From NCBI GenBank assembly GCA_947494925.1, contig CANLWS010000001.1, forward strand, positions 372,001 through 436,000: 64,000 nucleotides of DNA, read 5' to 3'. Below are positions 1 to 9,996 of the stretch, in pieces. Origin of the DNA: an uncultured Alteromonadaceae bacterium. GTDB taxonomy: Bacteria > Pseudomonadota > Gammaproteobacteria > Enterobacterales > Alteromonadaceae. The notes beneath the pieces are model-generated. The model was not told the origin of the DNA. It saw only the letters and a list, made by a program, of their open reading frames with translations, and did not search any database. The translations under genes were made by a program, and so were the position numbers. Each line of letters opens with the position of its first letter. Position 1 is the stretch's first letter.

Positions 1-1082
1 AACCCAAACAAGCCGGTCATCACTAACAGAACTGCCAGGTAACCCAGCACCTTGGGTCGCAGTATCGTGGGTTTGTTGCCTTTAAATTCTGATTCAGAAG
101 CGAAGCGAATGAGCCCTTGCTGGTAGTTCATTTTCCCCATCACGTCATTGCAGGCATCGACGCAAGCGCCGCAGTTAATGCACTCATATTGCAGACCGTT
201 TCTGATATCTATTCCGGTAGGGCATACCTGAACACATAGCTGGCAGTCTATGCAATCCCCTAATCCTCTTTCTTTTCTTTGCGGTTCTGACAACTTTTTG
301 CCGCGAGGACCTCGGGATTCACCTCGTGCCTTGTCATAAGTAACAGTATAGGTATCTTGGTCAAACATGGAGGATTGAAAGCGCGCGTAAGGACACATAT
401 GGGTGCACATAATTTCTCTCATCCAGCCCGCGTTTGTATATGTACAGAAGGTAAACAATGCAATGTAAAATAGCGGCCAGAAAGTTAAATCCCACCGCAC
501 AAAACCACTGAACAATTCCTTGATCGGGAAAAAGTAACCAACAAAGGTCATGGACGTCAGTAGGGCGATAAACAACCATATGCTGTGCTTACTTATTTTG
601 GTTAGCCACTTTTTTAACGTCCAGGCTTCTTTATCCAATAGAATTCGTTTGTTTCTTGACCCCTCCAGTTTTTGTTCAACCCACACAAATAAAAACGTAA
701 AGACAGTCTGAGGACACATAAAGCCGCACCAGACTCTGCCTGCAATTGATGTCACCACGAAAAGTGCGAAAGCAGCAAGCATAAATAACCATGCCAGCAA
801 GGTTAAATCCTGAGGCCATAGAGTGAGCCCAAACAAATGAAATCGTTGAGCAACGAAATCAAACAAAACAGCTTGTTGGCCTTGGTAGGGCAACCACGGA
901 ATGAGCACAAAAGCACCGATAAATAACAAACCAAAAATCCGCCTGAATGTTTCAATGCGACCTTTGACGGCACGAATGTATATTTTTGATTGCTGTTGCG
1001 CTGGTTTTTGCTTCTCCGGCACCGGCTTTGAATAGCCAGTTACATCAACATTTTGCACCGGAATAATGTTTTGCTCATTCAT
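1..1082 (-). CDS. ccoG: CcoG/FixG-type cytochrome c oxidase accessory protein (C-terminus off the window)
   Basis: I translated this region by hand from the minus strand; it stays open to the left edge, so only the N-terminal ~360 residues are present. It begins MNEQNIIPVQNVDV, has several membrane segments (among them WCGFMCPQTVFTFLFVW), and then two ferredoxin-type clusters, CIDCQLCVQVCPTGID and CINCGACVDACNDVM, with a further CTHMCPYARFQ motif before them. This is the layout of the RdxA/FixG/CcoG family, membrane iron-sulfur proteins needed to mature the copper centre of cbb3-type cytochrome c oxidase. The cco genes themselves would lie to the left, outside the window. Confidence 0.9.
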   Translation of the reverse strand, partial: MNEQNIIPVQNVDVTGYSKPVPEKQKPAQQQSKIYIRAVKGRIETFRRIFGLLFIGAFVLIPWLPYQGQQAVLFDFVAQRFHLFGLTLWPQDLTLLAWLFMLAAFALFVVTSIAGRVWCGFMCPQTVFTFLFVWVEQKLEGSRNKRILLDKEAWTLKKWLTKISKHSIWLFIALLTSMTFVGYFFPIKELFSGFVRWDLTFWPLFYIALFTFCTYTNAGWMREIMCTHMCPYARFQSSMFDQDTYTVTYDKARGESRGPRGKKLSEPQRKERGLGDCIDCQLCVQVCPTGIDIRNGLQYECINCGACVDACNDVMGKMNYQQGLIRFASESEFKGNKPTILRPKVLGYLAVLLVMTGLFG

Positions 1083-1140
1083 TAGTCGATCCCACCTCAG
1101 AAGCCTCGAAATAATACGCACGCAAGTGTACGCTTCCAAA

Positions 1141-1183
1141 TTTATGGGTACAGATACAACAAATTATATTTTAATGGGTACAG
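1141..1183. promoter_or_regulatory. Direct repeats TGGGTACAGAT, candidate MocR operator
   Basis: The motif GGGTACAGAT occurs twice in the same orientation, about 31 bases apart (near 1143 and 1174), between ccoG and the DUF2970 gene. A related copy, GGTTACAGAT, lies just before the MocR-type regulator near 1488. MocR-family regulators commonly bind direct repeats near their own gene, so these could be its sites. That link is inferred from position only. Confidence 0.4.
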
Positions 1184-1195
1184 ATTGATTTATAC

Positions 1196-1426
1196 TTAAG
1201 TGGTAACCAGGTTAACAATAACAACAAGTAATAATACCAGTAGGATCACAAAGACAACGCCAACCACCAGGAAGGGGGCAAATGAGTTTTTCTGGAAATC
1301 TCTTTGGTAATTACTGTGGCTTTGCACACCAAACATGCTGGCAGCGACGCTGACTAACACTTGCCAGAACTCTCTTAGGCCAGAAGCTGATCGATTCACA
1401 GTAATGACACTCCATAAAAGATGCAA
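1196..1426 (-). CDS. DUF2970 small membrane protein
   Basis: A 76-residue protein with an N-terminal region containing SVAASMFGVQSHSNYQRDF followed by one strongly hydrophobic C-terminal segment (VVGVVFVILLVLLLVVIV). The FGVQS...RDF pattern before a single helix matches the DUF2970 family, small inner-membrane proteins of unknown function. The start is uncertain: an in-frame GTG at 1399 has a GGAG ribosome-binding site at good spacing and may be the true start. It is divergent from the MocR regulator and could share its control region. Confidence 0.7.
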   Translation of the reverse strand: MHLLWSVITVNRSASGLREFWQVLVSVAASMFGVQSHSNYQRDFQKNSFAPFLVVGVVFVILLVLLLVVIVNLVTT

Positions 1427-1506
1427 AAATACAGTTTAACGAATAGAGTTTAAAACAAGACAGGTACAATAAATCAAAAAACCATGGTTACAGATGCAGT
1501 GAAGAA

Positions 1507-2916
1507 ATGAGTCTTAAACAATATCGTTATGTAAAGCTTGCAGAGGAGTTAACCGGCCACATCGATAATCACCGTTGGGTCGCCGGAGAACGTCTGCCTT
1601 CTATTCGAAGTTTATCCTCTGTTCATGGCGTGTCAATCAACACCGTTATCCAAACACTACATGAATTGGAAAACCAGGGGCTGATCGAATCGCGTCCTAA
1701 AAGTGGTTTTTTTGTCACATTGCGTGCGAAACCCAAATCACCGTCTCATCCTATGATTGACAAGCTGGAAGCCACGCCAGCAAATGTACCTGAAATTTTT
1801 CAGGATATTATGACCCGATCAGCGGCGTTTGACATTGCCCCAGAAGGACTACAAAACCCGCCCACTCAGTCGTCGGTTATTCTGCATAGGCGCATTAACA
1901 ATGCAATGCGTAGCCAAATCAATAACAAAGCATTTTACTATGATGAGCCTAAAGGGACTTCCGAACTTCGCTGTCAAATCAGTGACCTTTATCGTTCTGT
2001 GGGTGTTGATTTAGCGGCTGATGACTATTGCATAACAAGTGGCTGCCAGAACAGTTTGTTTTTGGCATTAATGACCATCTGTCAACCTGGCGACAATGTA
2101 GTAGTAGAAAGTCCCGGCTTTTATGGCGTATTACAGCTATGCCAGCAACTCGGACTGAACGTGATAGAAGTTCCTTCCTCTGTTACAACTGGGCTTAATA
2201 TAGACTTTCTGGAATCGGCCCTGAGAAATTGGAAAATTAAAGCCTGTATTGTCACGCCTGCATTTGCTACACCTACCGGCGCTTCTATGCCCAGCGAAAA
2301 TCGCGAACATATCATTCGACTGGCCAACCAATATGACACGGCAATTATCGAAGACGATATTTATGGCGACTTAGGATTTTCCAGCAGACCTGAGCCTTTA
2401 AAAGTATTGGATAGAGAAGACAGAGTAGTGTTATGCAGTTCTTTCTCAAAGTCACTTTCCAGAGACTTGCGGCTCGGTTGGATTGCAGGTGGCCGCTGGC
2501 ATGATCGAATTGTTAAGCGAAAACTGGTCACCAGTTTGGCAGGCAATCAGGCTTTGCAAACAGGATTGGCAAATTTTATCGGCAAAGGTGACCTGAAACG
2601 TCACTTGCAACAAAAAAGACAGGGATTAAAGCGACAACGGGATCAACTTGTTCATGCACTGCATAAGCACTTCCCGGCAAACATCAGGTTCAGTATTCCA
2701 AATGGGGGCCTATCGCTATGGATTGAGTTGGAGAAGCGATTAGATTCCGTCGAACTCTATCAGCAATTGCTTAAGAAAAAAGTGGTCATTACACCTGGCG
2801 CTCTTTTTAGTCTGACCTCAAACTTTGACAACTTTCTGCGTTTAAGCTTCAGCCATCCTTTAACGGATGCACGGGAAACGGCTATCAAGGTATTGGCAGC
2901 AAGAATCTCGGGCTGA
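1507..2916 (+). CDS. MocR/PdxR-type GntR regulator with aminotransferase-like domain
   Basis: A 469-residue regulator. Residues ~5-75 form a GntR winged helix (ERLPSIRSLSSVHGVSINTV...LIESRPKSGFFV). Residues ~110-465 are a class I aminotransferase fold with the PLP motifs TPAFATPTG and SSFSKSLSRDLRLGWIAGG, where the lysine of FSKS is the expected Schiff-base residue. Proteins of this kind sense PLP or an amino-compound aldimine and act as activators or repressors, often of a neighbouring gene. The neighbouring DUF2970 gene and the GGTACAGAT repeats are candidates for the target, but nothing here identifies the effector. Confidence 0.88.
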   Translation: MSLKQYRYVKLAEELTGHIDNHRWVAGERLPSIRSLSSVHGVSINTVIQTLHELENQGLIESRPKSGFFVTLRAKPKSPSHPMIDKLEATPANVPEIFQDIMTRSAAFDIAPEGLQNPPTQSSVILHRRINNAMRSQINNKAFYYDEPKGTSELRCQISDLYRSVGVDLAADDYCITSGCQNSLFLALMTICQPGDNVVVESPGFYGVLQLCQQLGLNVIEVPSSVTTGLNIDFLESALRNWKIKACIVTPAFATPTGASMPSENREHIIRLANQYDTAIIEDDIYGDLGFSSRPEPLKVLDREDRVVLCSSFSKSLSRDLRLGWIAGGRWHDRIVKRKLVTSLAGNQALQTGLANFIGKGDLKRHLQQKRQGLKRQRDQLVHALHKHFPANIRFSIPNGGLSLWIELEKRLDSVELYQQLLKKKVVITPGALFSLTSNFDNFLRLSFSHPLTDARETAIKVLAARISG

Positions 2917-2934
2917 CATTATGTTAGCCACAAA

Positions 2935-2956
2935 AAAACCGGCTTTCGCCGGTTTT
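2935..2956. terminator. Bidirectional hairpin terminator between mocR-like gene and ppa
   Basis: AAAACCGGC and GCCGGTTTT pair perfectly around a TTTC loop. There is an A tract on one side and a T tract on the other, so the hairpin can end transcripts from both convergent genes. Confidence 0.85.
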
Positions 2957-2974
2957 GCAAAAACAATCACTTAC

Positions 2975-3523
2975 TTAGAAAGCAGGTTTATCGTCTGTTT
3001 CTTCATAGCGACGAACACTGTCAACCAACTCTGCTTTGGCAGCGGCAGAGTCTTCCCAACCATCAATTTTGACCCACTTGTTTGGCTCTAAATCTTTGTA
3101 ATGTTCAAAGAAATGTTGAATCTGCTGTTTGGTCAATTCCGGAATCTGATCAATTTCAGTAATGCCACGATAAATGGTAGACAACTTGTCTGCAGGAACA
3201 GCTAAAATCTTGGCATCAGTACCAGATTCATCTGTCATTTTCAGTACACCAACCGGGCGGCAACGAATAACAGATCCAGCCATCAGTGGGAAAGGTGTGA
3301 TAACCAATACATCAGCAGGATCACCATCTTCAGACAAGGTGTGCGGAACATACCCATAATTAGTAGGGTAGTGCATGCAAGTCGCCATAAAACGATCGAC
3401 AAAAATCGCACCCGATTCTTTGTCTACTTCATATTTGACCGGATCGGAGTGGGCGGGGATTTCAATGATCACATTGATTTCTTCAGGCAGGTCTCTTCCT
3501 GCTGGAACGGCATTTAAGCTCAT
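2975..3523 (-). CDS. ppa: Inorganic pyrophosphatase (soluble, family I)
   Basis: A 182-residue cytoplasmic enzyme that hydrolyses pyrophosphate to two phosphates, driving biosynthetic reactions. It has the family I signature around [15 protein letters not shown] (metal-binding aspartates), plus [22 protein letters not shown] and the C-terminal [16 protein letters not shown]. Length and motifs match bacterial Ppa. It is monocistronic and convergent with the MocR-type gene, and lies back to back with the membrane pyrophosphatase gene hppA across a 347-base gap. Confidence 0.97.
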   Translation of the reverse strand: MSLNAVPAGRDLPEEINVIIEIPAHSDPVKYEVDKESGAIFVDRFMATCMHYPTNYGYVPHTLSEDGDPADVLVITPFPLMAGSVIRCRPVGVLKMTDESGTDAKILAVPADKLSTIYRGITEIDQIPELTKQQIQHFFEHYKDLEPNKWVKIDGWEDSAAAKAELVDSVRRYEETDDKPAF

Positions 3524-3870
3524 ACTAATGTACCTATAAAATTAAAAAACGGGAGTGGGCCGAATTATAGTGCTAAGTGGCACAATATGAAATCGCTACC
3601 TTGGTCGTAGAGCAAGGTTTTTAGCCGATCTGGTGAATTAATCATCAAAAGCTTGAAATATTCACCCTAAGGTCGTTATAGTCGTGTTTGAGATGTAAAA
3701 TTTTTGTAAATAAAACAATAGGGTATCTCTGCTGTTAGTCAGTACAAACACACTGACCTTGAGGTAGGAGCCCATAACATCGCAAAGCGTGTACTTTTCG
3801 GGGAACAGCTACAATTTCCACTAAAGTGATGTCGCACTTTGTGTCATAGCAACTCTTCCTTGGGGACATT
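3524..3870. other. Intergenic region between ppa and hppA; no gene found
   Basis: This 347-base stretch must hold the divergent promoters of ppa and hppA. The ~200 bases before hppA contain short inverted stretches (for example CAGT...ACTG near 3740-3755), so a structured leader is possible. I could not match it to a known riboswitch class. Confidence 0.4.
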
Positions 3871-5874
3871 ATGACCGAACTATTCTATCTGCCGCCACTG
3901 CTTGGCCTAATTGGCTTAGCATGCGCTTTTCTAATCTACTTTGTTATTAAGAAAAAACCCGTTACAAATCCTCAAATTGTTAAAATTGGGGATGCCATTC
4001 ACTCTGGAGCAATGGTATTCATGCACCGTGAATACAAAATGTTGTTTATTTTTGCACTAGTTGTGGGAATAGCGCTTTACTTTTCTTTAGGTGAAAAGAC
4101 CACTATTGCTTTTGTTGCAGGAGCTTTTTGTTCAGCATTCGCTGGATATATGGGCATGTTTACGGCAACCAAAGCCAATACCAGAACAACACAAGCTGCA
4201 CACGATGAAGGCTCAGCCTCAGCACTGACCATCGCGTTTATGGGTGGTTCTATTATGGGGCTATGCGTTGCGTCAATGGGCCTGTTAGGTCTTGGTGCAC
4301 TCTATTGGTTCTTCGGAGGTGATCCTGAAACCGCGCACGTAATCCACGGGTTTGGTATGGGTGCTTCAATCGTTGCTTTGTTCTCACGTGTTGGTGGCGG
4401 GATCTTCACCAAAAGCGCAGATGTTGGCGCAGATTTGGTGGGTAAAATTGAAGCTGGTATTCCCGAAGATGACCCCCGAAACCCAGGCGTAATCGCAGAT
4501 AACGTAGGTGACAATGTGGGCGACGTAGCAGGCATGGGATCGGACATTTTTGAATCCTATTGCGGCTCGATGATTGCCACTATTGCTATTGCATCCACTA
4601 TGGCTGCTGGCATGCTTGAATTGCTCGGTAGTCGTGAATCGCTGATGTTTTTACCATTGGCATTGGCTTCCACGGGGCTGATTTGTTCAATTCTCGGTAT
4701 TTTTCTGGTCAAAGTCATGTCCAGCAGTAAACCTGAAGTCGCACTGCGCGCCGGAACTATGTCCGCGGCGGTTATTTTTATTGTGGCAGCCTACTTTGTA
4801 ATCGAGCAAATCGGTGTCAGTTCAAACGTCTGGTGGTCAGTGGTAGCAGGAGCCGTAGGCGGCATTGTAATCGGTTTGGTCACAGAGTATTACACTGCGG
4901 CTGCGCCGGTGAGAAAAATTGCAGAATCTGGCGAGACAGGGCCTGCCACAGTTATGATAACCGGACTCTCTGTGGGAATGCAGTCTGTGGTTGTTCCGGT
5001 GCTCACAATCTGCGGGATCATTTTTGTTTCCACGGAATTATCCGGTCTCTATGGAGTAGGTATTGCTGCTGTGGGTATGCTTGCGACAGTGGGAATTACT
5101 ATGGCGATAGATGCATACGGCCCAGTGGCAGACAATGCCGGTGGAATAGCCGAGATGAGCGGGTTGGGTGAAGATACTCGAGCCATTACAGATTCACTGG
5201 ATGAGCTTGGCAACACTACTGCTGCAATTGGTAAAGGATTTGCTATCGGTGCAGCAGCACTTGCAGCACTTGCGATTATCGCTGCCTTTATTGAAACTCT
5301 CACCACACATTATGACGGCTTTACCTTAAACTTAGGTAACCCGATGGTCTTGATTGGACTGTTCATAGGCGGATTGTTGCCGTTTCTGATTGCCTCAATC
5401 ACCATGACTGCTGTTGGAGATGCAGCATTCGAAATGATCAAGGAAATCCGTCGACAATTTAAAGAGATAAAAGGCTTAATGGAAGGCACAGCAGAACCTG
5501 ATACTGAGCGCTGTGTAGACATAGCAACTCAAGCTGCGTTAAAGAAGATGATTCTGCCGGGCGTAATCGCGGTAGGTGTTCCTCCTTTGGTTGGCTTTGG
5601 GCTTGGCGCCCACGCTTTGGGTGGCATGCTTGGCGGCGCGCTGTTAGGTTGTGTATTGCTAGCGTTGATGATGGCAAACGCGGGTGGTGCCTGGGATAAC
5701 GCCAAAAAATATGTGGAAAAAGGAAATCTGGGTGGCAAAGGCTCAGATGTTCATGCGGCTGTTGTAGTGGGCGATACCGTTGGTGACCCCTTTAAAGATA
5801 CATCCGGACCGTCGATGAACATTCTGATCAACGTTATGGCTATCGTTAGTCTGGTAATAGCACCGCTGTTGTAA
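3871..5874 (+). CDS. hppA: Membrane-bound ion-translocating pyrophosphatase
   Basis: A 667-residue polytopic membrane protein that couples pyrophosphate hydrolysis to cation pumping. The family motifs are clear: [53 protein letters not shown], and near the C-terminus [17 protein letters not shown]. The motif [10 protein letters not shown] has alanine (A451) where potassium-independent enzymes have lysine, which suggests a potassium-dependent enzyme. Whether it moves protons or sodium cannot be settled from the sequence alone. A hairpin terminator follows, so it is probably transcribed alone. Confidence 0.95.
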   Translation: MTELFYLPPLLGLIGLACAFLIYFVIKKKPVTNPQIVKIGDAIHSGAMVFMHREYKMLFIFALVVGIALYFSLGEKTTIAFVAGAFCSAFAGYMGMFTATKANTRTTQAAHDEGSASALTIAFMGGSIMGLCVASMGLLGLGALYWFFGGDPETAHVIHGFGMGASIVALFSRVGGGIFTKSADVGADLVGKIEAGIPEDDPRNPGVIADNVGDNVGDVAGMGSDIFESYCGSMIATIAIASTMAAGMLELLGSRESLMFLPLALASTGLICSILGIFLVKVMSSSKPEVALRAGTMSAAVIFIVAAYFVIEQIGVSSNVWWSVVAGAVGGIVIGLVTEYYTAAAPVRKIAESGETGPATVMITGLSVGMQSVVVPVLTICGIIFVSTELSGLYGVGIAAVGMLATVGITMAIDAYGPVADNAGGIAEMSGLGEDTRAITDSLDELGNTTAAIGKGFAIGAAALAALAIIAAFIETLTTHYDGFTLNLGNPMVLIGLFIGGLLPFLIASITMTAVGDAAFEMIKEIRRQFKEIKGLMEGTAEPDTERCVDIATQAALKKMILPGVIAVGVPPLVGFGLGAHALGGMLGGALLGCVLLALMMANAGGAWDNAKKYVEKGNLGGKGSDVHAAVVVGDTVGDPFKDTSGPSMNILINVMAIVSLVIAPLL

Positions 5875-5893
5875 TCCTTTCAGACACTTTTTA

Positions 5894-5920
5894 AAAGCCG
5901 CTCATCAGAGCGGTTTTTTT
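5894..5920 (+). terminator. Rho-independent terminator after hppA
   Basis: CCGCTC and GAGCGG pair around an ATCA loop, followed by seven T residues, 20-odd bases after the hppA stop codon. Confidence 0.9.
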
Positions 5921-6023
5921 ATGTTGGTAAAAACATTAAGCAACATTTTTTATTTTGACCATCAGTGTCTATACGTCCCATGCTTGTCATCAGTCTTAAT
6001 ATTGATAGTTAGGAAACACCACC

Positions 6024-6761
6024 TTGGGACATAACACTTTTTCATGCTGTTTGTTCGTAGTATTGAGTATCTCAACCTTGCTCAGTAAAGCAAATGCAAA
6101 CGTTGGTCAGCTGTCCGGAGTCAATGACATCCGCTTTCAACAATCTCAGTACAATAATACTTTCGCGGGCAACGGTTTCTTGATTGAGTACATGGGGGAA
6201 CACTTTGCTGTTACCGTTAAACACGTGTTGTTTGAAGCTAAAACACCAAAAATGGCGAGTGTCAGCCTGGCTGATGAAGTGGCAAGTTGGACAATTCATC
6301 CGTTGGCTCAACCTGACAATGCCGTTCAATTGGGTCAATTGCTTAACGACAATCCCAATGAGCCATTGGACATGCAAGTTCTCAATTCGGATTGGCTGGT
6401 ATTTAAAATTGAAAACAATTCATCAACTCTACGTCCATTGACCATTCGACATGAGCCGCTTCAGGCAGGCGAAACACTAACTGCCTATGGCTGCAGTTAT
6501 AGTGACAAGGAAACCTGCACCCAAAACGCCTACAAAGGTCAGTTTAAATCTTATGAAGCAAACAATTTACGAATAGATATTGGGAAAGTATCCATGGCAG
6601 AGTTACGTGGCCTTAGTGGCAGTCCGGTGGTTGATCAGAATGGGCAATTAGTCGGTATCGTATCAAACGTACTGCCTGATAAAGAGAACGGCGGATTCGA
6701 CTTTGCTCCTGCGCGAATTGATTATTTACTCGAAGTGATGAAGAAATGGTCATCTCTTTGA
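6024..6761 (+). CDS. Secreted trypsin-like serine protease
   Basis: A 245-residue exported protein. An N-terminal signal peptide (CLFVVLSISTLLSKANA) precedes a small trypsin-like domain. The likely catalytic His lies in HFAVTVKHVLF and the Ser in ELRGLSGSPVVDQNGQLVGI, the GxSGxP form seen in bacterial S1/HtrA-like enzymes. The Asp is less sure, possibly in LNSDWLVFKI. There is no PDZ domain. The start is a TTG with AGGAAA upstream; no better in-frame ATG precedes the signal peptide. Substrate unknown. Confidence 0.7.
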   Translation: MGHNTFSCCLFVVLSISTLLSKANANVGQLSGVNDIRFQQSQYNNTFAGNGFLIEYMGEHFAVTVKHVLFEAKTPKMASVSLADEVASWTIHPLAQPDNAVQLGQLLNDNPNEPLDMQVLNSDWLVFKIENNSSTLRPLTIRHEPLQAGETLTAYGCSYSDKETCTQNAYKGQFKSYEANNLRIDIGKVSMAELRGLSGSPVVDQNGQLVGIVSNVLPDKENGGFDFAPARIDYLLEVMKKWSSL

Positions 6762-6786
6762 CAACATCTTGCCGCAAGATAATTGC

Positions 6787-6808
6787 GCCCGAAGCGCTCG
6801 CTTCGGGC
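6787..6808. terminator. Strong stem-loop between the protease gene and fbp
   Basis: GCCCGAAGC and GCTTCGGGC form a perfect 9-bp stem around a 4-base loop, between two convergent genes. There is no T tract, so termination is inferred from position. Confidence 0.55.
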
Positions 6809-6815
6809 TAACGCT

Positions 6816-7784
6816 TTATGCGTAATAGGTAAGACAGGTTTCAACTTCTTCTTTAGAGCCCATAATGACAGGCACTCGCTGGTGAATCTCACGAGGCATG
6901 ACTTCCAGAATACGCTGCTCTCCAGTCGATGCTGCACCACCAGCCTGTTCAATTAAGAATGACATGGGGTTTGCTTCATACAACAAACGCAATTTACCGG
7001 GAATTTTCGGATTCCGTTTATCAAAGGGATAAGCAAATATACCTCCCCGACAAAGCAATCTATGAATATCACCCACCATTGCACCTACCCAGCGCATATT
7101 AAAGTTTTTCTCTCTTGGACCTTCATCACCTAAAAGCAAATCGGTGACATAATCCTGCATTGGTTTCTCCCAATGACGCTGGTTAGAAGAATTAATCGCA
7201 AATTCTTTTGTGTGCTCTGGCATTTGCACATTGTTTTCAGTAAGTAGGAAACCACCATGAGTTTTATCCAATGTATAAAGATGAGTGCCACGGCCTGTGG
7301 TCATCGCCAGCATGGTTGATGGTCCATAAAGTACATAGCCAGCGGCAACCATCTGAGTGCCAGGCTGCAGGAAAGCAGAAGGATCGTCTGCCTCCATCCA
7401 CTGAGGAGCATGCGTAATAGAAAAAATGGTGCCAATTAAGCTGTTGATATCTGTGTTTGACGACCCATCCAAAGGATCGAAACTTACCAGATACTTACCT
7501 TCAGGGTTACAGGCAACTACGTCATCTTCTTCTTCAGAAGAAATAGCTTTTACGTAACCAGACTCTTTCAAAATATCCTTAAGAATTTGATTTGATATCA
7601 CATCCAGCTTTTTTTGTGTTTCACCCTGTACGTTTTCACTCAATAGTGAACCAAGAACTCCGGCCAAATGACCCTGGCTAACCCTGAAAGAGATTTCCTT
7701 GCAGCCTGCAAGCAAAGTACGGATTAAAAGAATTAGCTCCAGCGGTGCACCATCTTCCTGTAATTGTGTATTAAGTCGTTTCAT
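6816..7784 (-). CDS. fbp: Fructose-1,6-bisphosphatase class I
   Basis: A 322-residue cytoplasmic enzyme of gluconeogenesis that removes the 1-phosphate of fructose 1,6-bisphosphate. The metal and substrate motifs are [17 protein letters not shown] and, towards the C-terminus, [21 protein letters not shown], which identify class I FBPases. Full length for the family. It is followed on the other strand by mpl; fbp, mpl and ppa are also neighbours in enterobacteria. Confidence 0.97.
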   Translation of the reverse strand: MKRLNTQLQEDGAPLELILLIRTLLAGCKEISFRVSQGHLAGVLGSLLSENVQGETQKKLDVISNQILKDILKESGYVKAISSEEEDDVVACNPEGKYLVSFDPLDGSSNTDINSLIGTIFSITHAPQWMEADDPSAFLQPGTQMVAAGYVLYGPSTMLAMTTGRGTHLYTLDKTHGGFLLTENNVQMPEHTKEFAINSSNQRHWEKPMQDYVTDLLLGDEGPREKNFNMRWVGAMVGDIHRLLCRGGIFAYPFDKRNPKIPGKLRLLYEANPMSFLIEQAGGAASTGEQRILEVMPREIHQRVPVIMGSKEEVETCLTYYA

Positions 7785-8015
7785 TCTCGGTTGGACCTTC
7801 GTCTTAAGTTTGTGGGTACTAAGTAATTCGAATCTTACCGGCGTGATTATTGTTTTAGTGCCGATCGTTGCAATTGTAACCGGAATAGATCTAAATCTCA
7901 GCTAGTAAAAGTCATTTAGCTGGTCCGCTCAGACATTAAGATAAGAATAGTTTCAGTGGGTTACCGCTTTTGAATCTGATAATCTAGCGTCAACGAACAG
8001 TCAGTTAATGGATTT

Positions 8016-9371
8016 ATGCACCTACATATTCTCGGTATTTGTGGCACTTTTATGGGTGGCATCGCAGCCATAGCCAAAGCAATGGGTCATCATGTCACAG
8101 GCTCAGATGCCAACGTTTACCCGCCTATGAGTACGCAATTGGCCTCTCTTGGCATCGAACTTACACAGGGTTTTGATCCTGCCCAGTTGGATCCACAGCC
8201 AGACCTGATTATCATTGGCAACGCCATGTCCAGAGGAAACGCTTGTGTAGAGTACGTACTGGAAAGAAACTTACCCTATATTAGTGGGCCACAGTGGCTT
8301 TCAGACAATGTACTGGCGAACCGCTGGGTATTAGCCGTCTCAGGAACTCACGGGAAAACCACCACTGCCAGCATGTTGGCATGGATACTTGAATACGCAG
8401 GATTAAAACCAGGTTTTTTGATCGGCGGGATCCCGGAAAACTTTTCGGTATCCGCTCGCGCTGGCGAAGAACCTTTCTTTGTGATTGAAGCGGATGAGTA
8501 TGATTCAGCGTTTTTTGATAAGCGTTCTAAATTTGTGCATTACAAGCCACGCACTCTAATTCTTAACAATCTTGAATTTGATCACGCGGATATTTTTGAC
8601 GACCTTGGGGCCATTCAAAAACAATTTCATCACTTGATGCGTATTCTGCCAGGTAACGGGTTAGCGATTGCTCCTAAAGATGATGCCAACATTCGCAAAG
8701 TTCTGGATATGGGTTGTTGGAGTCCTGTGCAATATATTGGCGGTGACTGGCAGGTTTCAAATGCCAGCGAAGATGGCAGTTATTTCGACGTGACATTAAA
8801 AGGTGAAGAACTTGGCAGAGTCAAATGGTCGTTGTTTGGCGATCACAATGTTCGCAATGCGTTGATGGCAATTGCTGCCGCCAGACACGCTGGTGTCCCT
8901 ACTAAGATTGCGATTGAAGCGCTCAACAAATTCAAAAACGTTAAACGACGCATGGAGTTAAAAGGTAAAGTTAAACAAGTCACGGTGTATGATGACTTCG
9001 CCCATCACCCCAGCGCAATCAAAACCACAGTAGAGGGGCTGCGCAACAGAGTGGGAGCAGAGAGGATTCTAGCTGTTCTGGAACCCCGCTCGGCCACGAT
9101 GAAAATGGGTTGCCATAAAGACACCTTGGCGGATTCCTGGAGCAAAGCTGATCTTGTGTTTTTGCATGAACCCGACAATCTCGTTTGGTCCATGGATGAA
9201 CTTTTGGCCCACAGCAACGTAGACGCTTCAGTGTATAAAGACTTGGATACCCTGATTAAATCCATTCTTGTCCACGTCCGACCCAGTGATCATATTTTGA
9301 TCATGAGTAATGGCGGGTTTGGTAATATCCATAATCAACTGCTGGAAAAGTTGGCAACTCATGAATTTTAA
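8016..9371 (+). CDS. mpl: UDP-N-acetylmuramate:L-Ala-gamma-D-Glu-meso-DAP ligase
   Basis: A 451-residue Mur-ligase-family enzyme of peptidoglycan recycling; it joins the recovered tripeptide to UDP-MurNAc. The N-terminus [21 protein letters not shown] is the Mpl-type nucleotide fold, and the ATP loop is [16 protein letters not shown]. Other Mur-ligase signatures are [13 protein letters not shown] and VYDDFAHHP. The last 11 bases overlap the start of ubiX, so the two are probably co-transcribed. Confidence 0.96.
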   Translation: MHLHILGICGTFMGGIAAIAKAMGHHVTGSDANVYPPMSTQLASLGIELTQGFDPAQLDPQPDLIIIGNAMSRGNACVEYVLERNLPYISGPQWLSDNVLANRWVLAVSGTHGKTTTASMLAWILEYAGLKPGFLIGGIPENFSVSARAGEEPFFVIEADEYDSAFFDKRSKFVHYKPRTLILNNLEFDHADIFDDLGAIQKQFHHLMRILPGNGLAIAPKDDANIRKVLDMGCWSPVQYIGGDWQVSNASEDGSYFDVTLKGEELGRVKWSLFGDHNVRNALMAIAAARHAGVPTKIAIEALNKFKNVKRRMELKGKVKQVTVYDDFAHHPSAIKTTVEGLRNRVGAERILAVLEPRSATMKMGCHKDTLADSWSKADLVFLHEPDNLVWSMDELLAHSNVDASVYKDLDTLIKSILVHVRPSDHILIMSNGGFGNIHNQLLEKLATHEF

Positions 9372-9975
9372 GCAACAAATTACAATTGCCTTTACCGGAG
9401 CCTCAGGCGCCCCGTACGGCCTTAGACTGGTTCAATCTTTGCTGAAAGCAGATTTTCAGGTGTTTCTGCTCATATCTTCAGCATCACGGGTGGTACTTGC
9501 AACGGAAGAGAACCTTAAAATTCCAGCCAATCCAGAGGCTGCAACGTCCTTTTTTACTGATTTTTTCTCTGCCAAACCTGAACAGCTAAAAGTGTTCGGA
9601 AAAGACGAGTGGTTTTCGCCCGTTGCTTCCGGATCTGCCGCACCTAAACAAATGGTGGTCTGTCCTTGTTCAACCGGTACCTTGTCTGCGATTGCCACAG
9701 GCAAAAGCGATAATTTGATCGAACGGGCCGCAGATGTGGTCATCAAAGAGCGTGGACAGTTACTACTGGTCACAAGGGAAATGCCGCTTTCCACAATTCA
9801 TCTTGAAAATATGCTTAAACTGTCACAAATCGGCGCAACTATTATGCCTGCTTCACCTGGCTTCTATCACAATCCTGAATCCATTCAGGATCTGGTAGAC
9901 TTTGTTGTTGCCAGAATTCTTGACCATCTGGGTGTTGATCAATCGCTAATGCCTCGTTGGGGTTACCAAAAATAA
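9361..9975 (+). CDS. ubiX: Flavin prenyltransferase UbiX
   Basis: A 204-residue enzyme that attaches dimethylallyl phosphate to FMN to make the prenyl-FMN cofactor of the decarboxylase UbiD in ubiquinone synthesis. Motifs: [17 protein letters not shown] (FMN site), [20 protein letters not shown], and the C-terminal RWGY. I place the start at ATG 9361, inside the end of mpl, because the family fold begins there; the longer reading frame from 9310 adds residues that belong to no domain. Confidence 0.95.
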   Translation: MNFKQQITIAFTGASGAPYGLRLVQSLLKADFQVFLLISSASRVVLATEENLKIPANPEAATSFFTDFFSAKPEQLKVFGKDEWFSPVASGSAAPKQMVVCPCSTGTLSAIATGKSDNLIERAADVVIKERGQLLLVTREMPLSTIHLENMLKLSQIGATIMPASPGFYHNPESIQDLVDFVVARILDHLGVDQSLMPRWGYQK

Positions 9976-9996
9976 CTACAAGTGAATAAATTGACT

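Noticed and set aside
3720-3870. Riboswitch before hppA
   Set aside because: Short dyads are present, but the sequence does not match any class I know well enough to name.
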